Shown: positions 43,069-53,098 of the stretch, piece after piece
How the letters are laid out: every line of letters begins with the position of its first letter
How positions within the stretch are numbered: the stretch's first letter is position 1
Source: Mycobacterium sp. ITM-2016-00316
Lineage (GTDB): Bacteria > Actinomycetota > Actinomycetes > Mycobacteriales > Mycobacteriaceae
Assembly (NCBI RefSeq): GCF_002968335.2
Contig: NZ_CP134398.1
Coordinates: 5,518,001-5,582,000, forward strand
Direction of reading: 5' to 3'
DNA length: 64,000 nt
Position numbers and translations under genes: made by a program
The notes under the pieces: generated by a model
Databases searched by the model: none
What the model was told of the DNA's origin: nothing
Seen by the model: only the letters and a program-made list of their open reading frames with translations

Positions 43069-44040
43069 ATGTGGGCCATAGTTGCGGTTTCAACCGAACG
43101 TATGACATGGCAAGAAGTTCCTGACGTCGCAGCTCACGCGGGTGAAGTAGTGATCAAGGTCGCCGCGGCGGGCGTGAATCGCGCCGATCTGCTCCAAGCC
43201 GGAGGTAGCTATCCGCCTCCGCCGGGTGCCAGCGACATCCTCGGGCTCGAGGTCTCGGGGACCATCGCCGAGATCGGACCCGGTGTCACTGGCTGGTCGG
43301 TGGGCCAAACGGTGTGCGCTTTGCTGGCGGGCGGCGGGTACGCCGAGTACGTCGCGGTGCCCGCCGCACAGTTGCTACCGGTGCCCGACGGCGTCGAACT
43401 CGCGGCGGCGGCGGCGCTGCCCGAGGTGGCATGCACGGTCTGGTCCAACATGATGATGACCGCCCGGCTGCGGCCCGGCGGTCTGCTTCTCGTCCACGGC
43501 GGCGCCAGCGGAATCGGCACCCACGCCATCCAAGTGGCCCGCGAGCTCGGCACCCGGGTCGCCGTGACCGCGGGATCGGCCGAGAAGCTGGCTGTCTGCG
43601 CCGAGCTCGGTGCGCAGATCCTCATCAACTACCGCGACGAGGACTTCGCCGAACGGATCCGTGAGGCAGGCGGCGCCGATGTCATCTTCGACATCATGGG
43701 GGCCAAATACCTGAGTCGGAACATCGACGCACTCGCCGACGGCGGACGCCTGGTGATCATCGGTATGCAGGGCGGGATCAAGGCGGAACTGAACATCGCC
43801 ACGTTGCTCGGCAAGCGCGCCGGGGTCATCGCCACCGCGCTGCGGTCACGACCGGTCGACGGTCCGGACGGCAAGGGCGCGATCGTCGAACAGGTGACCG
43901 CCAACGTGTGGCCGCTGGTCGCGGCGGGCAAGGTGCGCCCGATCATCGGAGCGGAACTGCCCGTGCAGGACGCGGCCGAAGCGCACCGGCTGTTGCACGC
44001 CGGTGAGGTGACCGGCAAGGTGCTGCTGCGGGTCGGCTGA
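43069..44040 (+). CDS. NAD(P)H:quinone oxidoreductase (MDR, QOR type)
   Basis: A 323-residue zinc-free medium-chain reductase. Features are the N-terminal GroES-like domain with AGVNRADLLQAGGSYPPPPG, then the cofactor domain with LLVHGGASGIGTHAIQVAREL (AxxGxxG type). No zinc ligands. It matches Rv3777 in synteny. It reduces quinones or enals, judged by family. Divergent MarR gene next to it may respond to quinone-type stress. Confidence 0.88.
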   Translation: MWAIVAVSTERMTWQEVPDVAAHAGEVVIKVAAAGVNRADLLQAGGSYPPPPGASDILGLEVSGTIAEIGPGVTGWSVGQTVCALLAGGGYAEYVAVPAAQLLPVPDGVELAAAAALPEVACTVWSNMMMTARLRPGGLLLVHGGASGIGTHAIQVARELGTRVAVTAGSAEKLAVCAELGAQILINYRDEDFAERIREAGGADVIFDIMGAKYLSRNIDALADGGRLVIIGMQGGIKAELNIATLLGKRAGVIATALRSRPVDGPDGKGAIVEQVTANVWPLVAAGKVRPIIGAELPVQDAAEAHRLLHAGEVTGKVLLRVG

Positions 44041-45237
44041 TCAGCCCAGCGAGGCCAGCACCCGCACCAACTGATCGACCTCTGCCGCGGTGGTGTAGTG
44101 CGACAGTCCGATCGTCACCGCACCACCGATGTCGTTGACGCCCAGGGCATCCAGCACACGCGAATGTTCGCTGCTACCGACCAGGACCCCGTTGTCGGCC
44201 AGTCGCTGGATCACCCGTTCGGCCGGCACACCGTCGACGGCCAGGCTCAGCACCGGGATGCGTTCGCCTGGGCTGCCCAGCACCATCACCAGCGGCAGCG
44301 AGCGCAGCGAGGACAGCAGGTAGTTGAACAGCCGATCCAGGTACAGCGCAGCAGACTCCATGGAAACCGACAACCGCTCGCGGCGTGATCCGGAGGCCGA
44401 CTCGTCCAGATTGGCGAGGTACTCGATGCTGGCCACCACGCCGCCCAGCAAACCGTACTGGTGGATACCGGTCTCCAACCGTGCCGGACCGGTCGCGTAC
44501 GGATCCAGGGAGACCGAACTGAACTGATCGATGACCGCCGGGTCGCGGAACACCAGCGCGCCGATCGGCGGGCCACCCCAGGCCACCGCATTCAGGGCCA
44601 CCACATCGGCATCGATGTCGTCGATGTCGATCATCCGGTAGGGCGCCGCGGCGGAATGATCCACGATCACCAGGCCGCTGTTCTCGTGCACGAGTTTGGT
44701 CACCGGAGTCAGATCGGTGACGGTGCCCAGCGTCGCCGAGGCCGAGGTGATCGCCACCAGGCGGGTGGGTGCGGTGATCAAGCCCTCCCACTGCCAGGGC
44801 GGCAGTTCACCGGTCTCGATGTCGACCTCGGCCCATTTGACCTTGGCGCCGTACCGGTTCGCGGCCCGCAGCCACGGCGCGATGTTCGCCTCGTCGTCCA
44901 GCCGGGACAGCACGATCTCGTAGCCCAGGCCCACCCGCACCGATGCGGCGTCGGCCAGCGAGGTCAGCAGCACCGCCCGGTCGGCGCCGAGCACCACGCC
45001 CTGGGGATCGGCGCCCACGAAATCGGCGATCGCCTGCCGGGCCGCGGCCAGCACCGTGGCGCTGCGGCGGGCCGACGGGTGCGGGCCCGTCGCGATCGGC
45101 TTGGAGCCTCGGAACGCGGTCGACACGGTGGTGGCCACCGAGTCCGGCAGCAGCATCCCGTTCTGCGCGTCGAGGTGCACCCAGCCGTCGCCCAGCGACG
45201 GGTGCAGCCCCCGCACCCGGGCAACGTCGTACGCCAT
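44041..45237 (-). CDS. Cysteine-desulfurase-like class V aminotransferase-fold protein, PLP lysine missing
   Basis: A 398-residue protein of fold-type I (Rv3778c in synteny). It keeps the Asp that binds the PLP ring nitrogen ([11 protein letters not shown], Asp193) and the [10 protein letters not shown] motif that normally follows the lysine (SxHKxGGP type). Here the segment is NAVAWGGPP, with Val218-Ala219 where His-Lys is expected. So it cannot form the usual internal aldimine, and cysteine-desulfurase activity is doubtful. ATG at 45237 (MAYDVARV). Alternative roles are a pseudoenzyme or unusual cofactor use. Confidence 0.82.
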   Translation of the reverse strand: MAYDVARVRGLHPSLGDGWVHLDAQNGMLLPDSVATTVSTAFRGSKPIATGPHPSARRSATVLAAARQAIADFVGADPQGVVLGADRAVLLTSLADAASVRVGLGYEIVLSRLDDEANIAPWLRAANRYGAKVKWAEVDIETGELPPWQWEGLITAPTRLVAITSASATLGTVTDLTPVTKLVHENSGLVIVDHSAAAPYRMIDIDDIDADVVALNAVAWGGPPIGALVFRDPAVIDQFSSVSLDPYATGPARLETGIHQYGLLGGVVASIEYLANLDESASGSRRERLSVSMESAALYLDRLFNYLLSSLRSLPLVMVLGSPGERIPVLSLAVDGVPAERVIQRLADNGVLVGSSEHSRVLDALGVNDIGGAVTIGLSHYTTAAEVDQLVRVLASLG

Positions 45238-45505
45238 GTCAGCCACCTTAGAACGTCCGTGAAACGCACAGACGAACACACATTGGGTAAAGGATCCGGC
45301 CGCACCGCACGGTAGGGGCCTTGATCACATCGGCAGCCATACTAATGCAGTGGGCTCGACGTGCGGGGTGCTAATAGCCCTGTTGCTGTTGGATGAGCCC
45401 CGCCGGTCCGTCATGCACGACGGACTAGTGTCGCTAGACAGCTCACGGTCGTGGACGAGAATCCACGACAACGGTGCGTCCCGCAGATAAGACGACAGGA
45501 AAGCA

Positions 45506-46006
45506 ATGACGATCCCCCCTGACGATGACGACAACGTCGAGATTCTCACCGGTGATCCGGCCGAGACCGGTGCCGGCGACGAAGGCGGTCTGACCGGTCT
45601 GGTCGAGCAGCCCGCCAAGGTGATGCGGATCGGCACGATGATCAAGCAGCTGCTGGAAGAGGTGCGCGCGGCACCGCTGGACGAGGCGAGCCGCAGCAAG
45701 CTGGCCACCATCCACCGCAGCAGCATCCGCGAGCTCGAGGACGGTCTGGCCCCGGAACTGCGCGAGGAGCTGGAGCGGCTGACCCTGCCGTTCAGTGACG
45801 ACGCCGTGCCCACCGACGGTGAGCTGCGCATCGCGCAGGCCCAGCTGGTCGGCTGGCTCGAAGGTCTGTTCCACGGCATCCAGACCGCGCTGTTCGCCCA
45901 GCAGATGGCCGCCCGCGCGCAGTTGGAGCAGATGCGCCAGCTACCGCCGGGAGCAGCACCGGGCCACCGCGGTCCGGGACATCCGGGCACCGGGCAGTAC
46001 CTGTAG
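45506..46006 (+). CDS. bpa: Bacterial proteasome activator Bpa/PafE
   Basis: A 166-residue protein matching Rv3780. It forms a ring that docks on the 20S proteasome and feeds unfolded substrates without ATP. The tell-tale C-terminus is GTGQYL (the GQYL docking motif). The four-helix region (about 35-130) includes KVMRIGTMIKQLLEEVR and RELEDGLAPELREELERL. The acidic N-terminus (about 1-25) is disordered. GGAAAG precedes the ATG. It is followed after 6 bp by the galactan export operon. Confidence 0.93.
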   Translation: MTIPPDDDDNVEILTGDPAETGAGDEGGLTGLVEQPAKVMRIGTMIKQLLEEVRAAPLDEASRSKLATIHRSSIRELEDGLAPELREELERLTLPFSDDAVPTDGELRIAQAQLVGWLEGLFHGIQTALFAQQMAARAQLEQMRQLPPGAAPGHRGPGHPGTGQYL

Positions 46007-46012
46007 CCGCCC

Positions 46013-46816
46013 GTGTCGAACAGTCCGTTCATCTCCACCGAGAACGCCTGGGTGGAGTTCCCGATCTTCGATGCCAAGTCGCGGTCGCTGAAAAAGGCGT
46101 TCCTCGGTAAGGCCGGCGGCACCATCGGCCGCAACGAATCCAACGTCGTCGTCATCGAGGCGCTGCGCGACATCACCATGTCCCTGCAGATGGGTGACCG
46201 GGTCGGGCTCGTCGGGCACAACGGTGCGGGTAAGTCGACACTGCTGCGGTTGCTGTCGGGCATCTACGAACCCACCCGCGGATCGGCCACGGTACGGGGT
46301 CGGGTGGCGCCGGTGTTCGACCTCGGCGTCGGCATGGACCCGGAGATCTCCGGTTTCGAGAACATCATCATCCGCGGGCTGTTCCTCGGGCAGACCCGAA
46401 AGCAGATGCTGGCCAAGGTCGACGAGATCGCCGACTTCACCGAACTGGGCGACTACCTGTCCATGCCGCTACGCACCTACTCCACCGGTATGCGGGTGCG
46501 GTTGGCCATGGGCGTGGTCACCAGCATCGACCCGGAGATCCTGCTGCTCGACGAGGGGATCGGTGCGGTCGACGCGGAGTTCATGAAGAAGGCCCGCACC
46601 CGGCTGCAGAGCCTGGTCGCCCGCTCCGGAATCCTGGTGTTCGCCAGCCATTCCAACGAGTTCCTGGCCCAGCTGTGCAAGACCGCCATGTGGGTCGATC
46701 ACGGCACCATCAAAATGACCGGCGGAATCGAAGAGGTCGTCGGCGCCTACGAGGGTCCCGACGCGGCCCGGCATGTGCGCGAGGTGCTGGCCGAGAATGC
46801 GCGTGATGACGCCTGA
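46013..46816 (+). CDS. wzt: ABC exporter ATPase for galactan precursor (Wzt/RfbE)
   Basis: A 267-residue ATPase. Walker A GHNGAGKSTLL, signature TYSTGMRVRLA (variant of LSGGQ, as in polysaccharide exporters), Walker B EILLLDEGIGAVD and H-loop VFASHS are intact. With Wzm it exports the lipid-linked galactan chain to the outer face of the membrane. GTG start at 46013. Its end overlaps glfT1, and it matches Rv3781. Confidence 0.92.
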   Translation: MSNSPFISTENAWVEFPIFDAKSRSLKKAFLGKAGGTIGRNESNVVVIEALRDITMSLQMGDRVGLVGHNGAGKSTLLRLLSGIYEPTRGSATVRGRVAPVFDLGVGMDPEISGFENIIIRGLFLGQTRKQMLAKVDEIADFTELGDYLSMPLRTYSTGMRVRLAMGVVTSIDPEILLLDEGIGAVDAEFMKKARTRLQSLVARSGILVFASHSNEFLAQLCKTAMWVDHGTIKMTGGIEEVVGAYEGPDAARHVREVLAENARDDA

Positions 46817-47723
46817 TTCCGTGATCGCGGTCATCGTGACCCACCGCCGTGTCGAGGCCCTCGCAGTCTCCTTGCAGGCGGTGAGCGGCCAGACCCGCCC
46901 GCCCGACCATCTCATCGTGGTCGACAACGACGACGATCCGCGGGTGCGCGAGCTGGTGGACTCCCAACCGGTGCCGTCGACCTATCTCGGGTCACGCCGA
47001 AACCTCGGTGGCGCAGGAGGTTTCGCGCTCGGCATGCTGCATGCTCTCGCCCTCGGCGCGGACTGGGTGTGGCTGGCCGACGATGACGGCAGACCCGCTG
47101 ATTCTTCGGTGTTGCAGACTCTCTTGGCTTGCGCGGCAAAGCACTCGCTGGCCGAGGTGTCGCCGATGGTGTGCGATCTCGATGACCCGACGCGCCTGGC
47201 GTTCCCGCTGCGGCGCGGCATCGCGTGGCGGCGGCACGTCGCGGAACTGAAGGTCGACGGCTCCGACGACCTGCTGCCCGGGATCGCGTCGCTGTTCAAC
47301 GGTGCGCTGTTCACCGCGGCGGCGCTGGAATCCGTCGGCGTACCGGACCTGCGACTGTTCATCCGTGGTGACGAGACCGATGTGCACCGCCGCCTGGTGC
47401 AGTCCGGGCTGCCGTTCGGCACCTGCCTGGATGCGGCCTACCTGCACCCGCACGGCGCCGACGAGTTCAAGCCGATCCTCGGCGGGCGCATGCACACCCA
47501 GTACCCCGATGACGCTGCCAAGCGCTTCTTCACCTATCGCAATCGCGGATACCTGCAGGCGCAGCGCGGTCTGCGGCGGCTGGTCCCGCAGGAATGGGTG
47601 CGCTTCGGCTGGTTCTTCCTGGTGACACGCCGCGATCCGGCCGGGCTGCGGGAGTGGTTGCGGCTGCGGCGGTTGGGCAGGCAGGAGAAGTTCGAAAGGT
47701 TTCAGAGGAGCAGCACCCCATGA
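46806..47723 (+). CDS. glfT1: Galactofuranosyltransferase GlfT1
   Basis: A 305-residue GT-2 family enzyme that adds the first galactofuranose residues to the decaprenyl-linked rhamnosyl linker. Features: VIAVIVTHRRVEALAVSLQ, GSRRNLGGAGGFALGMLHAL, and the metal/nucleotide motif LADDDGR. It closely resembles M. tuberculosis GlfT1 (Rv3782) throughout. The ATG at 46806 (MTPDSV) is chosen; the start overlaps wzt by 11 bp. Its stop overlaps the start of wzm (ATGA). Confidence 0.92.
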   Translation: MTPDSVIAVIVTHRRVEALAVSLQAVSGQTRPPDHLIVVDNDDDPRVRELVDSQPVPSTYLGSRRNLGGAGGFALGMLHALALGADWVWLADDDGRPADSSVLQTLLACAAKHSLAEVSPMVCDLDDPTRLAFPLRRGIAWRRHVAELKVDGSDDLLPGIASLFNGALFTAAALESVGVPDLRLFIRGDETDVHRRLVQSGLPFGTCLDAAYLHPHGADEFKPILGGRMHTQYPDDAAKRFFTYRNRGYLQAQRGLRRLVPQEWVRFGWFFLVTRRDPAGLREWLRLRRLGRQEKFERFQRSSTP

Positions 47724-48550
47724 CTTTCGTCGACGCAGCAGCCAACTCCAAGACGTTCGCCCGCGCCTGGGGCGATATGGCGTCCGGGTTCGGCAAGCGC
47801 GAACTGTGGCTGCACCTGGGCTGGCAGGACATCAAGCAGCGCTACCGCCGATCGGTGCTCGGCCCGTTCTGGATCACCATCGCCACCGGCACCATGGCCG
47901 TCGCGCTGGGCGGTCTGTACTCCAAGCTGTTCAAACTCGAACTTTCCGAGCACCTGCCCTACGTCACCCTGGGCCTGATCATCTGGAACCTGATCAATGC
48001 CGCCATCATCGAGGGCGCCGACGTGTTCGTCGCCAACGAGGGCCTGATCAAACAACTTCCGACACCGTTGAGCGTGCACGTCTACCGGCTGGTGTGGCGG
48101 CAGGTGATCCTGTTCGCGCACAACATCATCATCTTCGTGGTGATCGCGATCATCTTCCCGCAACCGTGGAAGTGGACCGACCTGGCGTTCATCCCGGCGC
48201 TGTTCCTGATCGTGCTCAACTGTGTCTGGGTGGCCCTGGTTTTCGGCATCCTGGCCACCCGGTACCGGGATATCAGCCCGCTGCTGTTCAGCCTGGTGCA
48301 GCTGCTGTTCTACATGACGCCGATCATCTGGAACGACCAGACGCTGCGCGATCAGGGCGCCGGCGGCTGGGCGAAGATCATCGAGTTCAACCCGCTGCTG
48401 CACTATGTCGACATCGTCCGGGCGCCGCTGCTGGGCGCCGATCAGGAACTGCGGCACTGGATTGTCGTGCTGGTCTGCACGGCGCTCGGCTGGATCGCCG
48501 CCGCGTTCGCGATGCGTCAGTACCGAGCGCGCGTGCCGTACTGGGTGTAA
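47720..48550 (+). CDS. wzm: ABC exporter permease for galactan precursor (Wzm/RfbD)
   Basis: A 276-residue ABC-2 type permease with six predicted membrane helices. Features are the N-terminal amphipathic region WQDIKQRYRRSVLGPFW, NLINAAIIEGADVF and the final TM segment before YRARVPYWV. It forms the exporter with Wzt for the galactan precursor. ATG at 47720, AGAGGAG upstream. Matches Rv3783. Last gene of the galactan initiation/export operon. Confidence 0.92.
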   Translation: MTFVDAAANSKTFARAWGDMASGFGKRELWLHLGWQDIKQRYRRSVLGPFWITIATGTMAVALGGLYSKLFKLELSEHLPYVTLGLIIWNLINAAIIEGADVFVANEGLIKQLPTPLSVHVYRLVWRQVILFAHNIIIFVVIAIIFPQPWKWTDLAFIPALFLIVLNCVWVALVFGILATRYRDISPLLFSLVQLLFYMTPIIWNDQTLRDQGAGGWAKIIEFNPLLHYVDIVRAPLLGADQELRHWIVVLVCTALGWIAAAFAMRQYRARVPYWV

Positions 48551-48561
48551 GCACAACAGGT

Positions 48562-51288
48562 GTGTCCCACGCTGATCTCGTCGGCCGCACCGACGAGTCG
48601 CGCGCACTGCGCGCCCTACTGACCCGGGCCCGTAACGGTCTCAGCGAGTCCATCGTGCTGCGCGGGGACCCCGGGATCGGCAAGACCGCACTACTGAACA
48701 GTGTCACCGCCCAGCTCACCGATATCGACGTCATCCGCTGTGACGGTTTCGAGGCGGAGCTGACGATGCCCTACGCGGCCCTGCACCGGGTCGGCCGGCC
48801 GCTGCTGGAGCACCTGTCCGCTCTGCCGGAACGCCAGCAGCAGGCGCTGGCGGTGGCCTGGGGCGCCGACGGTCCCGCACCCGACCGGTACCTGGTCGGG
48901 CTGGGAATCCTCGGGCTCTTCGCCGCGGCGGCCTCGGTGCGGCCGCTGGTGTGCGTGATCGACGATGCGCAGTGGCTGGATTCGGAGTCCCGCGATGTGC
49001 TGGCATTCGTCGCGCGGCGACTGCAGGCGGAGTCGACGGTGCTGCTGTTCGCATCCCGAGACAATTCCGATGCCGACGCCCAGCTGGCCGGAATTCCCGT
49101 GCTGCAGCTTGAGGGGCTGGACGCGCCTTCAGCGGTACAGCTATTGACCACCACTTCACCCGACGTGGTCGACCCACATGCGGCGGCACAGATCGCCAAC
49201 GCGACGGGCGGAAATCCGCTGGCGCTGCTCGATCTCGCGCGGGAGTTGAGTACCCGACGGCTCAGTGAGTTCTCCGTGTCGGCGGCTCCGGTGCCGATCA
49301 GCAGGCAGCTGGAGGAGCACTACCTGCGGCGCGTCCGCGACATGCCCGCCGACGTGCAGACCTGGCTGCTGCTGGCCGCCGCCGAGCCCACCGGGCACGC
49401 CGAGTTGATCGCCGCGGCCGCGGCCGACCTCGGACTTCCCGACGGCTGCGGCGCCGCGGCAGAACGCGCACGCCTGGTGCGCAACGACACCACGATCGTG
49501 TTCCGGCACCCGCTGGTCCGGTCCGCCGTCCACGGTGCTGCGGCCGGGGAACCACGCCGACGGGTCGAGAGCGCGCTGGCACGTCAAGCCGAACGACTGC
49601 AGCTCACCGAACTCGCCGCGTGGCACGCGGCCGAGGCGACCCTGTCCACGGACACCGCAGTCGCCGACCGCCTGGAGGCCGTGGCCGACACCGCCCGCCG
49701 CCGCGGCGGACTCGCATCGCAGGCCAACCTGCTGGCCCGAGCGGCCGACCTGACACCGCGCGGAAGGCTACGCAACGCCAGGCTGGTGTCGGCCGCCGAG
49801 ATCGCCTCCGACGTCGGTGCCGCGCAGCTGTCGGGCCAGCTGCTGGAACGCCTCGACGAGATGTACCTGGACGACGTGCAACGCGGCCGCATCATCATGC
49901 TCCGCAGTGCACTGGCGATGTTCACCGCCGACCCGGTCGGCACCGTGCACGCACCCCGCGATCTGCTGCGCGCCGCCGAAGAGTTCCACACGTCGGCACC
50001 GGACCGTGAACAACGCGCGCTGCTGCGTGCGTTCGACTTGTCGCTGGCGACCGAACTCCTGATGCAGGGAACCACGCTGGTCGAGATCGGTCAGCGCCTG
50101 GCCGACGGCGCCGCGACCGCCGACGGACTGTCCCGCACCCTGCTGTCGGCGCTCAGCGCGCACATCCTGGACCCGTACCCGGACGCCGTCCCGCTGATGC
50201 GGGCAGCGCTCGACGGACTCTTCGCATTGGACGACACCGACCTACCGCAGTACGGGTTCTCCGGAATCGCGCTTGCCGTCGCGCTTTTCGACAGTGCTGC
50301 GGGCGTCGAGTACCTGAGCCGGCTCGCGCGCATCGCGTCGGAATCCGGTGCGCTCCGCGACCTCGACGCGGTGCTGTGGGTCCGCACCCTGTTCGAGATC
50401 GGCCGAGGTGACCCGGCGGCATCCGGTGCGCACATCGAGCAGGTCCGCGAGATCCGTCGTGCGATCGGCTACGACTCGGAGAACGTCATCAACGTCTCCC
50501 ATCTCATCTGGACCGGCCTGCCGCGTGCCGATGCCGAGATGATCGCCGCGGCCACCCGTGCGATGGGATTCGGCGGCGTCGAGCATGCCGCGAAGGCGGC
50601 GCTGGCGACCCGGGACATCGCCGACGGGCGGTACGCCGAGGCCTACGGACAACTGCGGGACATGCTCGCGACGCCGTTTCTGCAGCCGAGCTATCTGCAA
50701 CTCCCCGACTTCGTCGAGGCCGCGGTGCGCAGCGACAGGCGGGCCGAAGCGGTGGAGACCACCGCGCGGCTGACGACGATGGCGGCGGCGAGTGGCACCG
50801 CCTGGTTGGGTGGCCTCGATCAGCGCTGCCGGGCACTGGTCGCCGCGGACACCGAGGCCGAGGAGCACTACCTGCGGGCCATCGAATTACTCTGCGCGGC
50901 AGACGTTCCCGCGGACCTGGGCCGCGCACACCTGCTCTACGGCGAATGGCTGCGCCGGTTGAGGCGCCGCCGGGACGCCCGCGAGCAACTGCAACACGCC
51001 ATCGACATCTTCGACCGCATCGAGGCCCCCTCGTTCGGTGAGCGGGCCCGCGCCGAGCTGTCCGCGACCGGGGTCAAGGTCCGCACCCGCCACGTGGTCG
51101 GCGGTGTCGAGCTGTCCTCCCAGGAGGCGGCCGTCGCCCAGATGGCGGCCACGGGCAAGACCAACGCAGAGATCGGCACCGCACTGTTCATCAGCGCCAA
51201 CACCGTCGACTATCACCTGCGGAAGGTGTTCGGAAAGCTCGCCATCTCCTCACGTCGCCAACTCGGCGAGCACTTCGGCCAGTCCTGA
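48562..51288 (+). CDS. LuxR-type large ATPase regulator (LAL/MalT-like)
   Basis: A 908-residue regulator. The N-terminal AAA/STAND ATPase has Walker A GDPGIGKTALL (about 37-47) and Walker B VCVIDDAQWLD. A long helical TPR-like region follows (about 250-830). The C-terminus is a LuxR HTH (LSSQEAAVAQMAATGKTNAE, then FISANTVDYHLRKVFGKL). The GTG at 48562 lies 11 bp after wzm; no strong ribosome site. It probably controls the downstream alpha/beta hydrolase genes. Ligand unknown. Confidence 0.88.
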   Translation: MSHADLVGRTDESRALRALLTRARNGLSESIVLRGDPGIGKTALLNSVTAQLTDIDVIRCDGFEAELTMPYAALHRVGRPLLEHLSALPERQQQALAVAWGADGPAPDRYLVGLGILGLFAAAASVRPLVCVIDDAQWLDSESRDVLAFVARRLQAESTVLLFASRDNSDADAQLAGIPVLQLEGLDAPSAVQLLTTTSPDVVDPHAAAQIANATGGNPLALLDLARELSTRRLSEFSVSAAPVPISRQLEEHYLRRVRDMPADVQTWLLLAAAEPTGHAELIAAAAADLGLPDGCGAAAERARLVRNDTTIVFRHPLVRSAVHGAAAGEPRRRVESALARQAERLQLTELAAWHAAEATLSTDTAVADRLEAVADTARRRGGLASQANLLARAADLTPRGRLRNARLVSAAEIASDVGAAQLSGQLLERLDEMYLDDVQRGRIIMLRSALAMFTADPVGTVHAPRDLLRAAEEFHTSAPDREQRALLRAFDLSLATELLMQGTTLVEIGQRLADGAATADGLSRTLLSALSAHILDPYPDAVPLMRAALDGLFALDDTDLPQYGFSGIALAVALFDSAAGVEYLSRLARIASESGALRDLDAVLWVRTLFEIGRGDPAASGAHIEQVREIRRAIGYDSENVINVSHLIWTGLPRADAEMIAAATRAMGFGGVEHAAKAALATRDIADGRYAEAYGQLRDMLATPFLQPSYLQLPDFVEAAVRSDRRAEAVETTARLTTMAAASGTAWLGGLDQRCRALVAADTEAEEHYLRAIELLCAADVPADLGRAHLLYGEWLRRLRRRRDAREQLQHAIDIFDRIEAPSFGERARAELSATGVKVRTRHVVGGVELSSQEAAVAQMAATGKTNAEIGTALFISANTVDYHLRKVFGKLAISSRRQLGEHFGQS

Positions 51289-51339
51289 CTACGCGCGGCG
51301 CGTGGTCCGGCAGCGGGCCACCCCCGTCACTGTGAGTCC

Positions 51340-52164
51340 ATGCCGTTCGTCACGACCGAAGACGGCGCCCAGATCTTCTACAAGGATTGGGGTGTCGAGG
51401 GCAGCCCGGTGCTGCTCAGCCACGGCTGGCCGCTGAACGCCGACGCCTGGGAGGCCGCGGCGCTGTTCCTGGCCGGCAACGGCCACCGGGCGATCGCCCA
51501 TGACCGACGTGGGCACGGCCGCTCCACACAGACCTGGCACGGCAACGAGATGGACACCTACGCCGACGATCTGGCTGTCCTCATCGATGCGCTCGACCTG
51601 CGGGACCTGACGCTGGTCGGGCATTCCACCGGGGGCGGGGAGGTCGTCCGCTACATCGGCAGGCACGGGACAACCCGGGTGGCGAAACTGGTGCTGGTCG
51701 GGGCGGTCCCACCGCTGATGCTGCAGGGACCCGACAACCCCGACGGACTGCCGGTCACCGTGTTCGACGACATCCGGGCCGGCGAGGCAGGCGACCGGTC
51801 CCAGCTCTACCGCGATCTGGCCGACGGACCGTTCTTTGGGCACAACCGCGATCACCCGGTGTCCCAGGGTGTTCGAGATGCGTTCTGGGCGCAGAGCATG
51901 TCCTGCGGGCACCGCGGTGCGTACGAATGCATCGCCGCCTTCTCCGCCACCGACTTCCGCGCCGACCTGGCCGCGGTAGACGTGCCGACCCTCGTCATCC
52001 ACGGCAGTGACGATCAGATCGTGCCGCTGCATGTCGGGGGGCGCCGCACGGCCGGGCTGATCGACGGCGCCGAACTGAAGGTGTACGACGGCCGCCCGCA
52101 CGGCCTGCCCGATACCGACCGCGACCGCCTACACCACGATCTCCTCGAATTCATCGACAGCTGA
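51340..52164 (+). CDS. Alpha/beta hydrolase, non-heme chloroperoxidase-like
   Basis: A 274-residue alpha/beta hydrolase. Nucleophile elbow GHSTGGG (Ser at about 97), Asp in [12 protein letters not shown], and His in [13 protein letters not shown]. The motif [11 protein letters not shown] and the length fit cofactor-free haloperoxidases/perhydrolases, which in nature are esterases. It lies 51 bp after the LuxR-type gene and 19 bp before another hydrolase, so it is probably in one operon. Confidence 0.85.
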   Translation: MPFVTTEDGAQIFYKDWGVEGSPVLLSHGWPLNADAWEAAALFLAGNGHRAIAHDRRGHGRSTQTWHGNEMDTYADDLAVLIDALDLRDLTLVGHSTGGGEVVRYIGRHGTTRVAKLVLVGAVPPLMLQGPDNPDGLPVTVFDDIRAGEAGDRSQLYRDLADGPFFGHNRDHPVSQGVRDAFWAQSMSCGHRGAYECIAAFSATDFRADLAAVDVPTLVIHGSDDQIVPLHVGGRRTAGLIDGAELKVYDGRPHGLPDTDRDRLHHDLLEFIDS

Positions 52165-52183
52165 ACTCCGAAAGGGAAACATC

Positions 52184-53023
52184 ATGAGCGAGAACGCCAC
52201 CCCCTGCGACACCATCGTGCTCGTCCACGGACTGTGGATGACACCGCGAAGCTGGGAGGGCTGGAAAGCACACTACGAAGCCAAGGGTTACCGGGTGCTG
52301 ACACCGGCGTACCCGGGTTTCGAGATCGAGGTCGAGGCACTGCGCGAGAACCCCGATGTGATCGCCAAGCTGACTGTGCCCGAAACCGTCGACCACCTGG
52401 CGAGCGTCATCGAATCCGTCGAGGTGCCGCCGATCATCATGGGGCATTCGTTCGGCGGCACCCTCACCCAGCTGTTGCTGGCCCGCGGGCTGGGCGCGGC
52501 TGCCGTCGTCGTCGACTCCGCACCCACGGAAGGGGTCCGGGTCAATCCGCTCTCCCAGGTGAAGTCGTTGTTCCCGGCGCTGAAGAACCCGGCCAACATT
52601 CACAAGGCCGTCGGATTCACCCAGGAGGAGTTCCACTACGCGTTCACCAACACGCTGTCCCGGGAGGACTCGGATGCGGCTTGGGAGCGTTATGCCATTG
52701 CCGCGCCGGGCAGTTGGGTGTGGCACTACGGGCTGATCGCGAACTTCCAGCCCGGGCACCAGGAGACCTGGGTCGATTACCAGGCCGACCGGGCACCGCT
52801 GCTGTTCATCGGCGGCGAAAAGGACCACATCATGCCGCCCTCGGTCAACAAGTCCAATGCCAAGCATTACGCCAAGTCGCCTGCAGTCACCGAGTATTAC
52901 GAGTTCGCCGGCCGGGACCACTGGACCTGCGCGGCCCCTGGGTGGGAAGCGGTCGCCGACCATGCACTGGACTGGGCGCTGGCCTATGCCGATACCAGCC
53001 CGCGGGGCCGGCATACCGTCTGA
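52184..53023 (+). CDS. Alpha/beta hydrolase
   Basis: A 279-residue alpha/beta hydrolase with the oxyanion loop VLVHGLWMTPRSWEGW and nucleophile elbow GHSFGGT (Ser at about 88). The acid and base are in FIGGEKDHIMPP and the GRDHWTCAAPGW His region. No signal peptide. Member of the same likely operon as the haloperoxidase-like gene. Substrate unknown. Confidence 0.82.
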   Translation: MSENATPCDTIVLVHGLWMTPRSWEGWKAHYEAKGYRVLTPAYPGFEIEVEALRENPDVIAKLTVPETVDHLASVIESVEVPPIIMGHSFGGTLTQLLLARGLGAAAVVVDSAPTEGVRVNPLSQVKSLFPALKNPANIHKAVGFTQEEFHYAFTNTLSREDSDAAWERYAIAAPGSWVWHYGLIANFQPGHQETWVDYQADRAPLLFIGGEKDHIMPPSVNKSNAKHYAKSPAVTEYYEFAGRDHWTCAAPGWEAVADHALDWALAYADTSPRGRHTV

Positions 53024-53098
53024 GGGATTCGCGGGTGTCACCCGGTGGTCATCTGGATGCCACCGGGGAGTCGGATGTAGCGCGTTCAATGGCCTTTC

